Made by a program: the position numbers and the translations under genes. A DNA stretch of 64,000 nt from Flintibacter sp. KGMB00164 (GTDB taxonomy: Bacteria; Bacillota; Clostridia; Oscillospirales; Oscillospiraceae): positions 434,001-498,000 of the forward strand of contig NZ_CP044227.1 in NCBI RefSeq assembly GCF_008727735.1. Reading direction: 5' to 3'. The notes under the pieces are model-generated. The model made no database searches and had not been told where the DNA came from. It worked only from the letters and a program-made list of their open reading frames with translations. The first letter of the stretch is position 1, and every line of letters begins with the position of its first letter. Of the stretch, positions 1 through 8,020 are shown in pieces.

Positions 1-1
1 C

Positions 2-949
2 AAGGGAAAGTTGGCCGGCATGCCCTGTTACCAGCTTTTCGGCGGAAAATGCCGGGAGGGCATTCCAGTTTATCGCCACGTAGACGGAAAAGATCTCAGC
101 GAAATCTGTGAAAACATTCAGCGGTATCAGGAAATGGGGATCACCCATCTGCGTTGTCAATGCGGCGGTTACGGCGGTGGCCGCTATGGAAAGGCCCCCA
201 GCACGGCTCCTGAGGGAGCGCCCGACGGTATTTACCTGGATTCCCGGCGATACATCCGGGATACGGTCAAACTCTTCCAGGGAATTCGCGATCGGGTTGG
301 ATATGACATCGCTCTGGTGCATGATGTTCACGAGCGAATTGCTCCGGTGGAAGCAGTCCGCTTGGCCAAGGAACTGGAGCCATATGATTTGTTCTTCCTG
401 GAGGATCCTGTTCCCCTGGAGCAGACGGAGTGGTTGAAAGTGCTGCGGCAGCAGACCAGCATTCCTATTGCTCAGGGTGAGCTGTTCAATAACCCTGCAG
501 AGTGGAAATACCTGATTTCGGAACACCTCATTGATTTTATCCGCGTTCATATCAGCCAGATTGGTGGCATTACTGCAGCCAGAAAGCTCCAGATTTTTGC
601 AGAGCAGTTTGGCGTACGTACCGCCTGGCATGGTCCCGGAGATATGTCTCCTGTTGCTCACGCTGCCAATATTCACATCGATCTGGCGGCACCCAACTTT
701 GGCGTTCAGGAATGGTCCGGCATCGAACCCCCCAACTTCGTCATTCAGGATCTGAAGGGTCCCCATGGTGCTTTGCTGGATGTCTTCCCCGGTCTGCCCG
801 AGTATCGCAACGGCTATGTATACGCCAACGACAAGCCCGGTCTCGGCGTGGATTTGGATGAGGCAGAGGCGGCCAAATATCCCTGTGAGAACACAGTTAC
901 ACAATGGACTCAGACCCGGCGTCGGGATGGTAGTCTCCAAACTCCGTGA
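2..949 (+). CDS. ManD/RspA-type sugar-acid dehydratase (5' end outside window)
   Basis: Enolase-superfamily acid-sugar dehydratase; family members remove water from D-mannonate or a related aldonate to give 2-keto-3-deoxygluconate. The window opens inside the gene (first full codon at 2), so about 80-90 N-terminal residues are missing. Visible family marks are KGKLAGMP leading into LFGGK, the HDVHERI metal/base segment, LEDPVP, QGELFNN, and the C-terminal WHGPGDMSPV and FGVQEW motifs characteristic of mannonate dehydratase/RspA proteins. The WHGPGDMSPV variant may mark a low-activity or different-substrate subgroup. It is followed by a TRAP transporter and two dehydrogenases, one of them RspB-like, so it belongs to an rspAB-like sugar-acid operon. 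The family call is firm; the exact substrate cannot be read. Confidence 0.88.
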   Translation, partial: KGKLAGMPCYQLFGGKCREGIPVYRHVDGKDLSEICENIQRYQEMGITHLRCQCGGYGGGRYGKAPSTAPEGAPDGIYLDSRRYIRDTVKLFQGIRDRVGYDIALVHDVHERIAPVEAVRLAKELEPYDLFFLEDPVPLEQTEWLKVLRQQTSIPIAQGELFNNPAEWKYLISEHLIDFIRVHISQIGGITAARKLQIFAEQFGVRTAWHGPGDMSPVAHAANIHIDLAAPNFGVQEWSGIEPPNFVIQDLKGPHGALLDVFPGLPEYRNGYVYANDKPGLGVDLDEAEAAKYPCENTVTQWTQTRRRDGSLQTP

Positions 950-1005
950 TTTATATGGAGAGGATATACAGGAAAACAAAAAATAATAGAAAGTAGGATG
1001 GGAAA

Positions 1006-2019
1006 ATGAAAAAGCGGATTTTTGGTATGTCAGTAGCGATTGCCCTGACCCTTGGTTGCCTGGCTGGCTGCGGCAGCAGCAGTGACGGCGGGAACGGCGG
1101 TACTTCCGGAACCAGCGGAAAGATCGAGCTGCGTATGGCTCAGGCCTCTGCAGCCGATGGTGCGATTGGCCAGTCCATGGAGGAATTTGCCCGCCTGGTC
1201 AGCGAGAAGTCCAACGGAAACATTGAGATCACTGTATTTCACAATGGCCAGCTGGGTACCGAGCGTGATAACGTAGAAGCCTGCCAGCTGGGCAATCTGG
1301 ACATGGCTGTGGTGAACAACTCGGTGATGGCCAACTTCATTCCTTGGTTCTCTGCCTTTGACCTGCCCTATGTGATTGAGAATACCGACCATGCTGACAA
1401 GGTATTCCTGGGTGAGATCGGAGACGAGATGCTGACTGCCATGGATGATATCGGTGTACACGGACTGAGCATCTGGGAGTCTGGCTTCCGCAACCTGACC
1501 AACTCGGTACGTCCCGTTAACTCTCTGGCTGATGTCAGCGGCCTGCGTATCCGCGTGATGGAGAACCCTGTGCACCAGGCTCTGTGGATGGCTCTGGGGG
1601 CAGACGCTGTTCCCATGAACTGGAGTGACGCTTACACTGGCATGCAGCAGGGTGCCATCGATGGACAGGAGAATCCCACCACCGTTATCGATAAGAACAA
1701 CGTTGCCGAAGTCAATGACGAGCTTGCCGTCACAGAGCACGTGTACTCCACCGTGGCCGTTATTATGAGCCCCAGCGTGTGGAATTCTCTGGGTGAGGAA
1801 AACCAGAAGATCATCAACGAGGCCATGGCTGAGGTCGAGATTTCTGAGCGTGAGCTGAGCCGCCAGATGGAGCAGGAGGCTCTGGAGACCCTGCAGTCTG
1901 AAGGTATGAATATTACCTACCCCGACAAGGCTGAGTTCATCTCTGCCACTCAGTCTGTGCGTGACGAGTACGGCAAGGACTATGCCGATATTCTCAGCCG
2001 CGTCGAAGCCGCGAAGTAA
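1006..2019 (+). CDS. dctP: TRAP transporter solute-binding lipoprotein, DctP family
   Basis: Extracytoplasmic receptor (337 aa) that captures a carboxylate, probably a hexonate or uronate here, and delivers it to the DctQM permease. It has a lipoprotein signal MKKRIFGMS...LGCLAGC with the lipobox Cys at about residue 22, then a Gly/Ser tether. The body has the DctP/SiaP layout: EFARLVSEKSNG near residue 60, NGQLGTERD, the ISVWE-like ISIWESGF segment, the GLRIRVMENP strand carrying the conserved carboxylate-binding Arg, and GMQQGAIDGQENP. The ribosome site is AGGATGGGAAA before ATG 1006. It follows the dehydratase by 56 bp and is separated from dctQ by a perfect palindrome. Substrate is inferred from neighbours only. 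Confidence 0.93.
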   Translation: MKKRIFGMSVAIALTLGCLAGCGSSSDGGNGGTSGTSGKIELRMAQASAADGAIGQSMEEFARLVSEKSNGNIEITVFHNGQLGTERDNVEACQLGNLDMAVVNNSVMANFIPWFSAFDLPYVIENTDHADKVFLGEIGDEMLTAMDDIGVHGLSIWESGFRNLTNSVRPVNSLADVSGLRIRVMENPVHQALWMALGADAVPMNWSDAYTGMQQGAIDGQENPTTVIDKNNVAEVNDELAVTEHVYSTVAVIMSPSVWNSLGEENQKIINEAMAEVEISERELSRQMEQEALETLQSEGMNITYPDKAEFISATQSVRDEYGKDYADILSRVEAAK

Positions 2020-2027
2020 TTCTTTCC

Positions 2028-2053
2028 GCGCGGGGCGGAATTCCGCCCCGCGC
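2028..2053 (+). other. Perfect 26-bp intercistronic palindrome between dctP and dctQ
   Basis: The arm gcgcggggcggaa is followed immediately by its exact reverse complement, giving a 13-bp GC-rich inverted repeat just after the dctP stop. No T-run follows, so it is unlikely to be a full terminator. This position is typical of an mRNA-stabilising or partially terminating hairpin that lets the binding protein be made in excess of the permease. Confidence 0.8.
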
Positions 2054-2099
2054 TACATGAGCCAGAAATAGATGCTGCTTTTTGATGGGAGGAATGAAA

Positions 2100-2588
2100 A
2101 TGCGCATTGTTTTAAAAGCAGTGGAAAAATTTCAAGATCTGATCAACAGTCTGATTGCAGCTGTAATGATGGTAATCATGGTGATTATTTTGGTCCAGAC
2201 GGTGGGACGTGGAGTCAGCCTGAGTATTCCCTGGTCTGAGGAAGCTTCCCGTTACCTCTTTGTCACTATGATTCTTCTGGGAATCAACATCGGTATCTCC
2301 CAGAACATGATGGTCAATATTGACATGATTGACAGTTTTATTCCCCATGGAGCAAAAAAGGTCCTGTGTGTTATCCGCGAAATTATTGGAATTGTGGTTG
2401 CCAGCATGTTTTTCTACAGCACCTTCCCGATGATTAAAATCGGACAGTTTCAGAAGAGTCCTGCTCTGCAGCTCCCTATGTCCGTGATGTATATTATTAT
2501 GGCGATTGGGTTTGCTCTGGCTGTCTTGGCGACCCTCATTCGTCTGATTCGCCTGTTTACTGATTCGGATAAGGAGGAAAACGCATGA
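2100..2588 (+). CDS. dctQ: TRAP transporter small permease, DctQ family
   Basis: Small membrane subunit of the TRAP transporter, 162 aa, partner of the DctM subunit encoded next. Four hydrophobic segments fit the family: about residues 15-35 (IAAVMMVIMVIILVQ), 50-68, 85-105 and 128-150. The IPWSEEASRYLFV motif after the first helix is the DctQ signature. Several in-frame starts exist (TTG 2082, ATG 2085, 2094, 2100). ATG 2100 is chosen because the GGGAGG at 2087-2092 lies 7 nt upstream of it and abuts or follows the others. Its stop overlaps the dctM start in an ATGA, so the two are translationally coupled. Confidence 0.93.
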   Translation: MRIVLKAVEKFQDLINSLIAAVMMVIMVIILVQTVGRGVSLSIPWSEEASRYLFVTMILLGINIGISQNMMVNIDMIDSFIPHGAKKVLCVIREIIGIVVASMFFYSTFPMIKIGQFQKSPALQLPMSVMYIIMAIGFALAVLATLIRLIRLFTDSDKEENA

Positions 2589-3868
2589 GTACTGCTGCTG
2601 TAATGCTGATTGTCGTACTGCTGATCCTGATGTTTTCCGGCGTTCCCATCACATGGTCTCTGGGTGCGGCATGTGTTGCTTCAATTTGTCTGGATCCCAC
2701 ACTTTCCTTCTCTGTTTTGTGCCAGAAGATTTTCACCGGGTGTGATAACTTTTCCATGCTGGCCCTGCCAGCTTTCTTCCTTGCCGGCGATATTATGGCC
2801 AAGGGTGGTCTGTCCAAACGCCTTGTTGCCTTTGCCGACTCTTTTGTAGGCTGGATTTCCGGCGGTATCTCTCTGGTGGCTATTGTGGCGTGTACTTTCT
2901 TTGCCGCTATCTCCGGCTCCTCGGTTGCTACCACTGCTGCCATCGGCGGCCTGATGTATCCTGAGATGGTCAAGCGGGGTTATCCTGAGGACTATTCCGC
3001 CGCGGTTCAGGCTATTGGCGGTACCCTGGGTATCGTTATTCCCCCCTCCATCGTATTCGTAATCTACGGCAACATCACTGGTGTTTCTGTGGCGAAGCTG
3101 CTGATGGCGGGCGTTATCCCCGGCGTGCTGTGCGGCATAATGCTGTGTGTCTATGCCTACTTCAAGGCCAAGAAAGAGCACTTCCCCAAGGAGGCCGGTT
3201 TCTCCTTTACACGTTTTCTGAAGTCCTTTGCTAACGCCGTGTGGGCGCTGCTGATGCCCATCATTATCATGGGCGGCATCTATGCTGGCATCTTTACTCC
3301 TACCGAGTCAGCTGTGGTGGCTGTGTTCTACGGTCTGCTGGTCTGCTTGGCCATCTATCGTGAGATCACCTGCAAGGGAATCTGGGAGATTGCCAAGGGC
3401 ACTGCTGCTACCACCGCAAACCTGATGTTCCTGGTGGTTACCGCTCAGATGTTCGGTTACCTCATTACCTACTACCGCATCCCTGTGTACGTGACCGAGG
3501 CCTTTATGGCGGTGGCCAGCAATAAGTACATCTTCCTGCTGCTGATTATCGTGCTGCTGAGTATCTGCGGCATGTTCCTTGAGGTTGGTGCTACAAACCT
3601 CATTCTGGGTCCCATCCTGGCTCCCATTGCGGTGCAGTTCGGCATCGACCCCGTCCACTTCGGTATGCTGTTTGTGTTCCTGCTGGCTATGGGCCAGGCT
3701 ACTCCTCCCTTCGGCACCACTATGTTTGTGGCTTGCGGCCTGAGCGAACAGCCAGTCAGCCGGGTAGCACGGCAGCTGATTCCCTTCGTACTGGTGGAAA
3801 TTTTCTGTGCATTCCTGTTTGCTTATATTCCCACTCTGTCCACCTTCCTGCCTAACCTGCTGAAGTAA
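2585..3868 (+). CDS. dctM: TRAP transporter large permease, DctM family
   Basis: Main transport subunit, 427 aa, with the expected 11-12 hydrophobic segments; it imports the DctP-bound carboxylate using an ion gradient. Family marks include MFSGVPITWSLG near the N-terminus, ALPAFFLAGDIMAKGGLSKRL, the ISGSSVATTAAIG loop, GGTLGIVIPPSI, GIFTPTESAVVAVFYG and QATPPFGTTMFV near the C-terminus. Length is normal. It starts inside the dctQ stop (ATGA). It completes a dctPQM set between a sugar-acid dehydratase and two dehydrogenases, supporting uptake of an aldonate or uronate. Confidence 0.95.
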   Translation: MSTAAVMLIVVLLILMFSGVPITWSLGAACVASICLDPTLSFSVLCQKIFTGCDNFSMLALPAFFLAGDIMAKGGLSKRLVAFADSFVGWISGGISLVAIVACTFFAAISGSSVATTAAIGGLMYPEMVKRGYPEDYSAAVQAIGGTLGIVIPPSIVFVIYGNITGVSVAKLLMAGVIPGVLCGIMLCVYAYFKAKKEHFPKEAGFSFTRFLKSFANAVWALLMPIIIMGGIYAGIFTPTESAVVAVFYGLLVCLAIYREITCKGIWEIAKGTAATTANLMFLVVTAQMFGYLITYYRIPVYVTEAFMAVASNKYIFLLLIIVLLSICGMFLEVGATNLILGPILAPIAVQFGIDPVHFGMLFVFLLAMGQATPPFGTTMFVACGLSEQPVSRVARQLIPFVLVEIFCAFLFAYIPTLSTFLPNLLK

Positions 3869-3934
3869 TTTAGCCTCCGGGCAGCCTGTTGGGCTGTCCG
3901 GAGCACAACCAATGAATGAAAGAAGGATATCATT

Positions 3935-4975
3935 ATGAACGGGACTATGAAGGAAGTTGTTATCGTAGAACCCCATAAAGCTGAAGTGCGAGAGGTCCCT
4001 ATTCCTCAGCTGACCAGCCCGGATGATGTGCTGATCCAGATGAAGTCCGCCGGCGTGTGCGGCAGCGACCACCATCTCTATCACGGCCTGAATCCCTGTT
4101 CCACCTATCCTCGTATCCCCGGCCATGAGAATGCCGGCATTGTAGCTGAGGTGGGTGCCAACGTGACCAATGTGAAGGTAGGCGATCACGTGATCGTGGA
4201 CCTGATCTCCACTTGCGGCACCTGCTATCAGTGCACCCATGGCCGCAAGAACGTATGTGAAAACGTGCGGGTGCGCGGTTCCGGCGCTGATGGCGGCTGG
4301 AGAGAGTATTTCATCGCCCCTGCCAAGGAGGTCTATAAGATTTCCGATGAAGTCAAATGGGAGGATGCCGCCCTGGTCGAGCCCTATGCCATTGGCTCCC
4401 ACTGCACTGGACGCGGCCGCGTAGTCGAGGACGATGTGGTCTTTATCCTGGGTATGGGCACCATCGGTTCCATTATCCTTCAGACCTGTAAGGCCAAGGG
4501 CTGCAAGACCGTAATTTGCTGCGATGTGAGCGACTCCTCTCTGGAGCGCGCCAAGGGCTACGGCGCAGACTATGTAATCAACTCCAAGACTGAGGATATT
4601 GTCTCCCGCGTGCAGGAGATTACCCATGGCCACGGCTGTACAGTTGCCTTTGATGCGGCCTGCTTCCCCGGCTCTCTTACCCTGTGTCTCCAGCCTGGCA
4701 TCCTGTGCAATGCGGCCCGCATGGTCCCCATGGGATTCTCCACTGCCCAGGAGGGGATTACCCAGGCTATGATCAACCAGCGCGAGTTGGATGTCATTGG
4801 TTCCCGTATGTCCCAGAATGCCTTTGAGCCCACCATTGCCCGTATGGAGAAGGGTGAGTATAATACCGAGGGAATCGCCACTACATTTATTCCCTTCAGC
4901 CAGATTGACAAGGTATTTTATCTCATGGACCACCCTGACGATTCCGCAAAGAAAATGGTTATTCTGTTTGACTGA
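3935..4975 (+). CDS. Zinc-dependent sugar-acid/polyol dehydrogenase, RspB-like
   Basis: Medium-chain NAD(P)-dependent dehydrogenase, 346 aa, that interconverts a hydroxyl and a keto group on a sugar acid. Catalytic zinc ligands are Cys42 (VCGSDHH) and His64-Glu65 (PGHENAG). Structural zinc ligands Cys94, Cys97, Cys100 and Cys108 are in the CGTCYQC...NVC lobe. The nucleotide fold shows GMGTIG. The overall pattern resembles E. coli RspB and L-idonate/L-galactonate 5-dehydrogenases, and RspB is encoded beside RspA in E. coli, matching the RspA-type dehydratase here. The ribosome site AGAAGGA is 7 nt before ATG 3935; ATG 3947 is an alternative. The substrate is not determined. Confidence 0.88.
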   Translation: MNGTMKEVVIVEPHKAEVREVPIPQLTSPDDVLIQMKSAGVCGSDHHLYHGLNPCSTYPRIPGHENAGIVAEVGANVTNVKVGDHVIVDLISTCGTCYQCTHGRKNVCENVRVRGSGADGGWREYFIAPAKEVYKISDEVKWEDAALVEPYAIGSHCTGRGRVVEDDVVFILGMGTIGSIILQTCKAKGCKTVICCDVSDSSLERAKGYGADYVINSKTEDIVSRVQEITHGHGCTVAFDAACFPGSLTLCLQPGILCNAARMVPMGFSTAQEGITQAMINQRELDVIGSRMSQNAFEPTIARMEKGEYNTEGIATTFIPFSQIDKVFYLMDHPDDSAKKMVILFD

Positions 4976-5011
4976 TTTGATAGGGCAGTTTGATCACAGG
5001 AGGAGAACAAT

Positions 5012-5785
5012 ATGATTCATAATCTTTTTGATATTACCGGGAAAAAAGCTATTGTGACCGGTGGTACCCGCGGCCTTGGCTTTGGCATGGCTGAGGGCCT
5101 GCTGGAGGCCGGTTGTGAGGTCTGCATTGTGGGCTCCAGCGAAAAAAGTGTTTCTGCTGCCCTGGCCAAGTTCCAGGAGAAAGGTTTTGCCTGCCACGGT
5201 GTCCACGGCGATATGTCCGTGCGGGATGAAGTCTACCGGGTATTCCAGGCTGCTCTGGCCGAACTGGGCGGCGATCTGGACATCCTGGTGGTAGCCCATG
5301 GTATCCAGAGACGTCACAGTGCCGAGGAGTTTCCTCTGTCCGACTGGGATGATGTTATTAACGTAAATCTCAACTCCGTATTTATCTTGGACCAGGAGGC
5401 GGCTAAAATCATGCTGCCCAAGGGATACGGCAAGATCATCAATATCGCCTCCATGGTGTCTTGGTTCGGCGGCCAGACTGTACCCGCTTACAGCGCGGCG
5501 AAGGGCGGCGTGACCCAGATGACCAAGGAGATGAGCAATGACTGGATCAAGCGTGGCATCAATGTTAATGCTATCGCACCGGGTTACATGGCCACCGATA
5601 TGAACGCGGCTCTGACTCAGGAAGCGAATCCCGAGCGCTACCAGCAGATTACGGACCGGATTCCTGCCGGACGATGGGGTACCGGCGACGATATGAAGGG
5701 TACCTGCATTTTCCTGGCTTCTCATGCCAGCGACTATTTGGGTGGTGCGATCATTCCCGTAGACGGTGGTTACCTGGTGAAATAA
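5012..5785 (+). CDS. KduD-like short-chain dehydrogenase (2-deoxy-gluconate/keto-gluconate type)
   Basis: Short-chain dehydrogenase/reductase, 257 aa, closest in pattern to KduD and gluconate 5-dehydrogenases, which reduce 5-keto sugar acids. It shows the cofactor loop TGGTRGLGFGMA near residue 17, catalytic Ser in NIASMVS, Tyr and Lys in YSAAKGG, then NAIAPGYMATDMN, DRIPAGRWG and the C-terminal VDGGYLVK. The usual NNAG after strand 4 is replaced by VAHG, an oddity that keeps the final Gly. An AGGAGG lies before ATG 5012. It is the last gene of the sugar-acid operon and is followed by a strong terminator. The SDR family is certain; the precise reaction is inferred from context. Confidence 0.88.
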   Translation: MIHNLFDITGKKAIVTGGTRGLGFGMAEGLLEAGCEVCIVGSSEKSVSAALAKFQEKGFACHGVHGDMSVRDEVYRVFQAALAELGGDLDILVVAHGIQRRHSAEEFPLSDWDDVINVNLNSVFILDQEAAKIMLPKGYGKIINIASMVSWFGGQTVPAYSAAKGGVTQMTKEMSNDWIKRGINVNAIAPGYMATDMNAALTQEANPERYQQITDRIPAGRWGTGDDMKGTCIFLASHASDYLGGAIIPVDGGYLVK

Positions 5786-5890
5786 GAACAGAGACTGTGA
5801 TTTACTGAATCGAGAGATTGAACGGCAAAATCTGACCTGAATACAAGGAAATGACCGACAGTTTAGCAGAATGAGCCGTTGTATAACAAC

Positions 5891-5942
5891 AAGCAAAGGG
5901 CTGAGAACATGATGTCTCAGTCCTTTGCTTGTTTGTTTTTCT
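5891..5942 (+). terminator. Intrinsic terminator of the sugar-acid operon
   Basis: The arms aagcaaagg-g-ctgaga and tctcag-t-cctttgctt form a 16-pair stem (one G-T) around an 8-nt loop, followed by gtttgttttt. It lies about 105 bp after the KduD-like gene. The rest of the 364-bp gap (5786-6150) shows no other recognisable feature. Confidence 0.88.
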
Positions 5943-6150
5943 AACGGTTGCCAAGCAAGAACGTAAAAAGACTTCTGTATTTTTGAGGTCAAAATTTTTT
6001 ATCGAGGTTAAGAAAACTTAAGGGAATATTTAGAGGGGCAACTGGTTTCCTGTGCTATGCTTTCAAAGCCTCAGCAGTCGACATAAAGAAAGCAGAAATA
6101 GCTGACGGACAGCTGGTATCATGTGCTGAGACAAGGAGGTTTGCAGCTAT

Positions 6151-6417
6151 ATGTGGCTGAAAGTTTTGCTGGAAGAGTTCATGGATGTAGCACAGTCGGA
6201 ACAGACATCCAGAACGGTTCGGATTATCTGCACCATTTTTGTGTCTCTTGTGCTTATACTTGGTATTGCCTGCCTGTTTCTGCTGGCATTTCTGATAGAA
6301 GAAGCGGGTCTTTTCAGAAGAGCGGTCTCTCTGATCCTGGGTATTGGTATTTTGGCCTATTATGTTTATTTTCTGAAAATCGTTTTGCGCAGGATCAGAA
6401 ATATAAAGAAGTCTTGA
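6151..6417 (+). CDS. Small two-helix membrane protein of unknown function
   Basis: 88-aa protein I do not recognise. A charged N-terminus of about 22 residues is followed by a long hydrophobic segment at about 24-49 (IICTIFVSLVLILGIACLFLL) and a second at about 56-77 (RAVSLILGIGILAYYVYFL), ending in a basic tail (RRIRNIKKS). AAGGAGG lies at 6133-6139, 11 nt before ATG 6151. The next gene, a small zinc-binding protein, starts 33 bp after the stop, so the two probably share a transcript. It could be an uncharacterised membrane peptide; nothing ties it to a pathway. Confidence 0.65.
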   Translation: MWLKVLLEEFMDVAQSEQTSRTVRIICTIFVSLVLILGIACLFLLAFLIEEAGLFRRAVSLILGIGILAYYVYFLKIVLRRIRNIKKS

Positions 6418-6450
6418 TGAAGGAAAGGTTGCCGAAACGGAGGAAAAATC

Positions 6451-6681
6451 ATGCAATGCCTGGATTGTGGAGCAGAGATGGAGCAGGGCGTGACAGAGTG
6501 TGTCGGCGCCGGCTTTGAGAGCTGGTATGAGTTTACTTCAGAGACAGAGCGAGCGAAAAAAGGAATTCGGGGATTTTTTACCCGGCAGACTATAGATATC
6601 CCTTCTGCTTTGGGGGAACACCCGGCATGGCACTGCCCCAGGTGCAGAAAAGTCCTGATGTGGGTGGACAGTAAGGAATAA
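6451..6681 (+). CDS. Small CxxC zinc-ribbon protein
   Basis: 76-aa protein with a CLDC pair at residues 3-6 and a second CPRC pair at 62-65, the four-cysteine pattern of a small zinc ribbon; Cys17 and His61 lie nearby. Conserved-looking features are the ECVGAGFESW loop after the first knuckle and HCPRCRKVLMW at the end. It resembles the short Clostridial PF20097-type proteins by general pattern, which I cannot confirm. CGGAGG is 9-10 nt before ATG 6451. Function unknown; such ribbons are often nucleic-acid or protein adaptors. Confidence 0.75.
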   Translation: MQCLDCGAEMEQGVTECVGAGFESWYEFTSETERAKKGIRGFFTRQTIDIPSALGEHPAWHCPRCRKVLMWVDSKE

Positions 6682-6760
6682 AGCTGAGCCGGATAGGATC
6701 AGGTATACATTTAGAAAGTGGTATCCTGAATTAGAGAGTTTTCAGAGGTTGAAGAAAAAA

Positions 6761-6790
6761 CATGCCGCAGTGAAAACTGCGGCATGTTTG
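6761..6790 (-). terminator. Terminator for the DUF421 operon (minus strand)
   Basis: The arms catgccgcagt and actgcggcatg form an 11-bp stem with a GAAA/TTTC loop. On the minus strand it is followed by tttttt, giving a canonical terminator downstream of the 53-aa gene. On the plus strand only tttggtt follows, so it may act weakly for the zinc-ribbon gene as well. Confidence 0.8.
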
Positions 6791-6979
6791 GTTAATAGCC
6801 ATGGTCATGGTGATATAAAAGCTGTGTGAGGGTGCGATTGCACAGAGCGAGTATGTTACGCAGCATAAGTGCTGTGAATTTCAAAAAATACCATGAGTCC
6901 CAATAGAAACAAACGGCAAGAGAAGGTGCCTTTATTTGAAATTGACCTCATAAACATGTTTATGAAAAGTTTGTTTGTT

Positions 6980-7141
6980 CTAGTGGAAAACCTTTTGATC
7001 AGGCCCGGAAGATCCCTCTATAATGGGTTTTGCATTCTCCTTTCCGTGTTTGGCTTTTCCTTGAATTTGTGGAACGGGCGGCACCTCATTTCGAGGTTTT
7101 GTATGGGTCCACTCTGGACGAGACATTCCTTTTTTTGCCAT
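6980..7141 (-). CDS. Conserved-looking 53-aa basic protein
   Basis: 53-aa hydrophilic protein beginning MAKKGMSRPEWTHTKP, rich in Lys, Pro and His, with the central block NEVPPVPQIQGKAKHGKE. The true start is ATG 7141, preceded by GGAGGT 7-8 nt upstream; a longer open frame continues upstream but has no start signal. It lies 43 bp downstream of the DUF421 gene on the same strand, ahead of a shared terminator. From memory, similar SRPEWTH-type small proteins occur in other Clostridia, but I cannot verify this here. No function is known to me; it has no membrane segment or signal peptide. Confidence 0.72.
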   Translation of the reverse strand: MAKKGMSRPEWTHTKPRNEVPPVPQIQGKAKHGKENAKPIIEGSSGPDQKVFH

Positions 7142-7184
7142 TTTAATACCTCCATTTGTCGTCACAACGAAACATATAATACGC

Positions 7185-7880
7185 CTAGTTTGTGTGCCTT
7201 CTGTTGTGGTCATTTTTGTAGATGACAAGCCGTTGGTTTTTGTCACAGACCGCCAAGAAAACATCCTGAGCAGAATGAATCCCGCGCTGTTTGAGCTGCT
7301 TGTCCAGCCAGGTCAAATCCAGTCCCATGTTTTTGAGATTGCTCTCCAGAATCCGCCCGTCCATAATCAATTCGGTGAACAACAGCTCTTGCTCTGGGGA
7401 AAGCTCCATATCGCTGGGGGTTACAGGGCGTTGGGTGCTCACCGGGAGAATGGTCAGCCTTCCATTGAACTCGAAAATTGCGGTCTGAATGCTGGTTAGG
7501 TCAAAGTATCCCTGTTGTCTGCACATAACCAGAAATTCCTCTAAATCAAGCTTCGCCTTTTTTAAATTTTCCCGATAGAGCTTCCCTTGATCCATAAGAA
7601 TCGTGGGGGAACCATAGAGATATCTGCGTGTTCTGGGAAATTTGTTGGTCACCACGCTGAGCAGAAACGTGACTCCTGCGTAAATCACAATTGCGGTAAG
7701 GGGTTTCCAGGGCTGCTCCAGTTCTGTGGCCATCTCCGCGGCGATGGAGCCGATGGTGATTCCCGTGATATAATCAAAAAAATCCAGCTGCGCAATCTGC
7801 TTGTGGCCAATAAACTTTGCCGCCAGAAAGATGGCGGCAAAGGAACCTAACGTGGTAAGGCAAAGAACAAAAATTTGAAT
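7185..7880 (-). CDS. DUF421 (YetF/YdfS-like) membrane protein, probable ATT start
   Basis: Membrane protein of the DUF421 family. Three hydrophobic segments fill the first 80 residues (FVLCLTTLGSFAAIFLAAKF, the ITGITIGSIAAEMATEL helix, LTAIVIYAGVTFLLSVV), followed by the cytoplasmic domain with SPTILMDQGKLYRENLKKAKL, the QGYFDL motif, and STQRPVTPSDMEL. Known members often sit near spore or membrane-stress genes; the mechanism is unsettled. The start is unusual: family proteins begin just before the first helix, and the good ribosome site GAAAGGGGG is 8 nt upstream of an ATT codon at 7880. The nearest in-frame ATG (7928) has no ribosome site. It forms an operon with the 53-aa gene. Confidence 0.85.
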   Translation of the reverse strand: MQIFVLCLTTLGSFAAIFLAAKFIGHKQIAQLDFFDYITGITIGSIAAEMATELEQPWKPLTAIVIYAGVTFLLSVVTNKFPRTRRYLYGSPTILMDQGKLYRENLKKAKLDLEEFLVMCRQQGYFDLTSIQTAIFEFNGRLTILPVSTQRPVTPSDMELSPEQELLFTELIMDGRILESNLKNMGLDLTWLDKQLKQRGIHSAQDVFLAVCDKNQRLVIYKNDHNRRHTN

Positions 7881-8020
7881 AGGACACGCCCCCTTTCTCC
7901 ATAGTCTGGCCGGAATGACAGCAAACATACACGGCAGCACGCCATGCTTTTTTGCTCCTCTCACCAAATGGGAGTGGGACACATAGGATGAAGTACCAAC
8001 CATAAAAAGGAGCAAATCGT

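Noticed and set aside
6893-7225. A 110-codon frame on + opposite the DUF421 operon
   Set aside because: No ribosome site, and the minus strand has a well-supported small gene and the end of DUF421 there.
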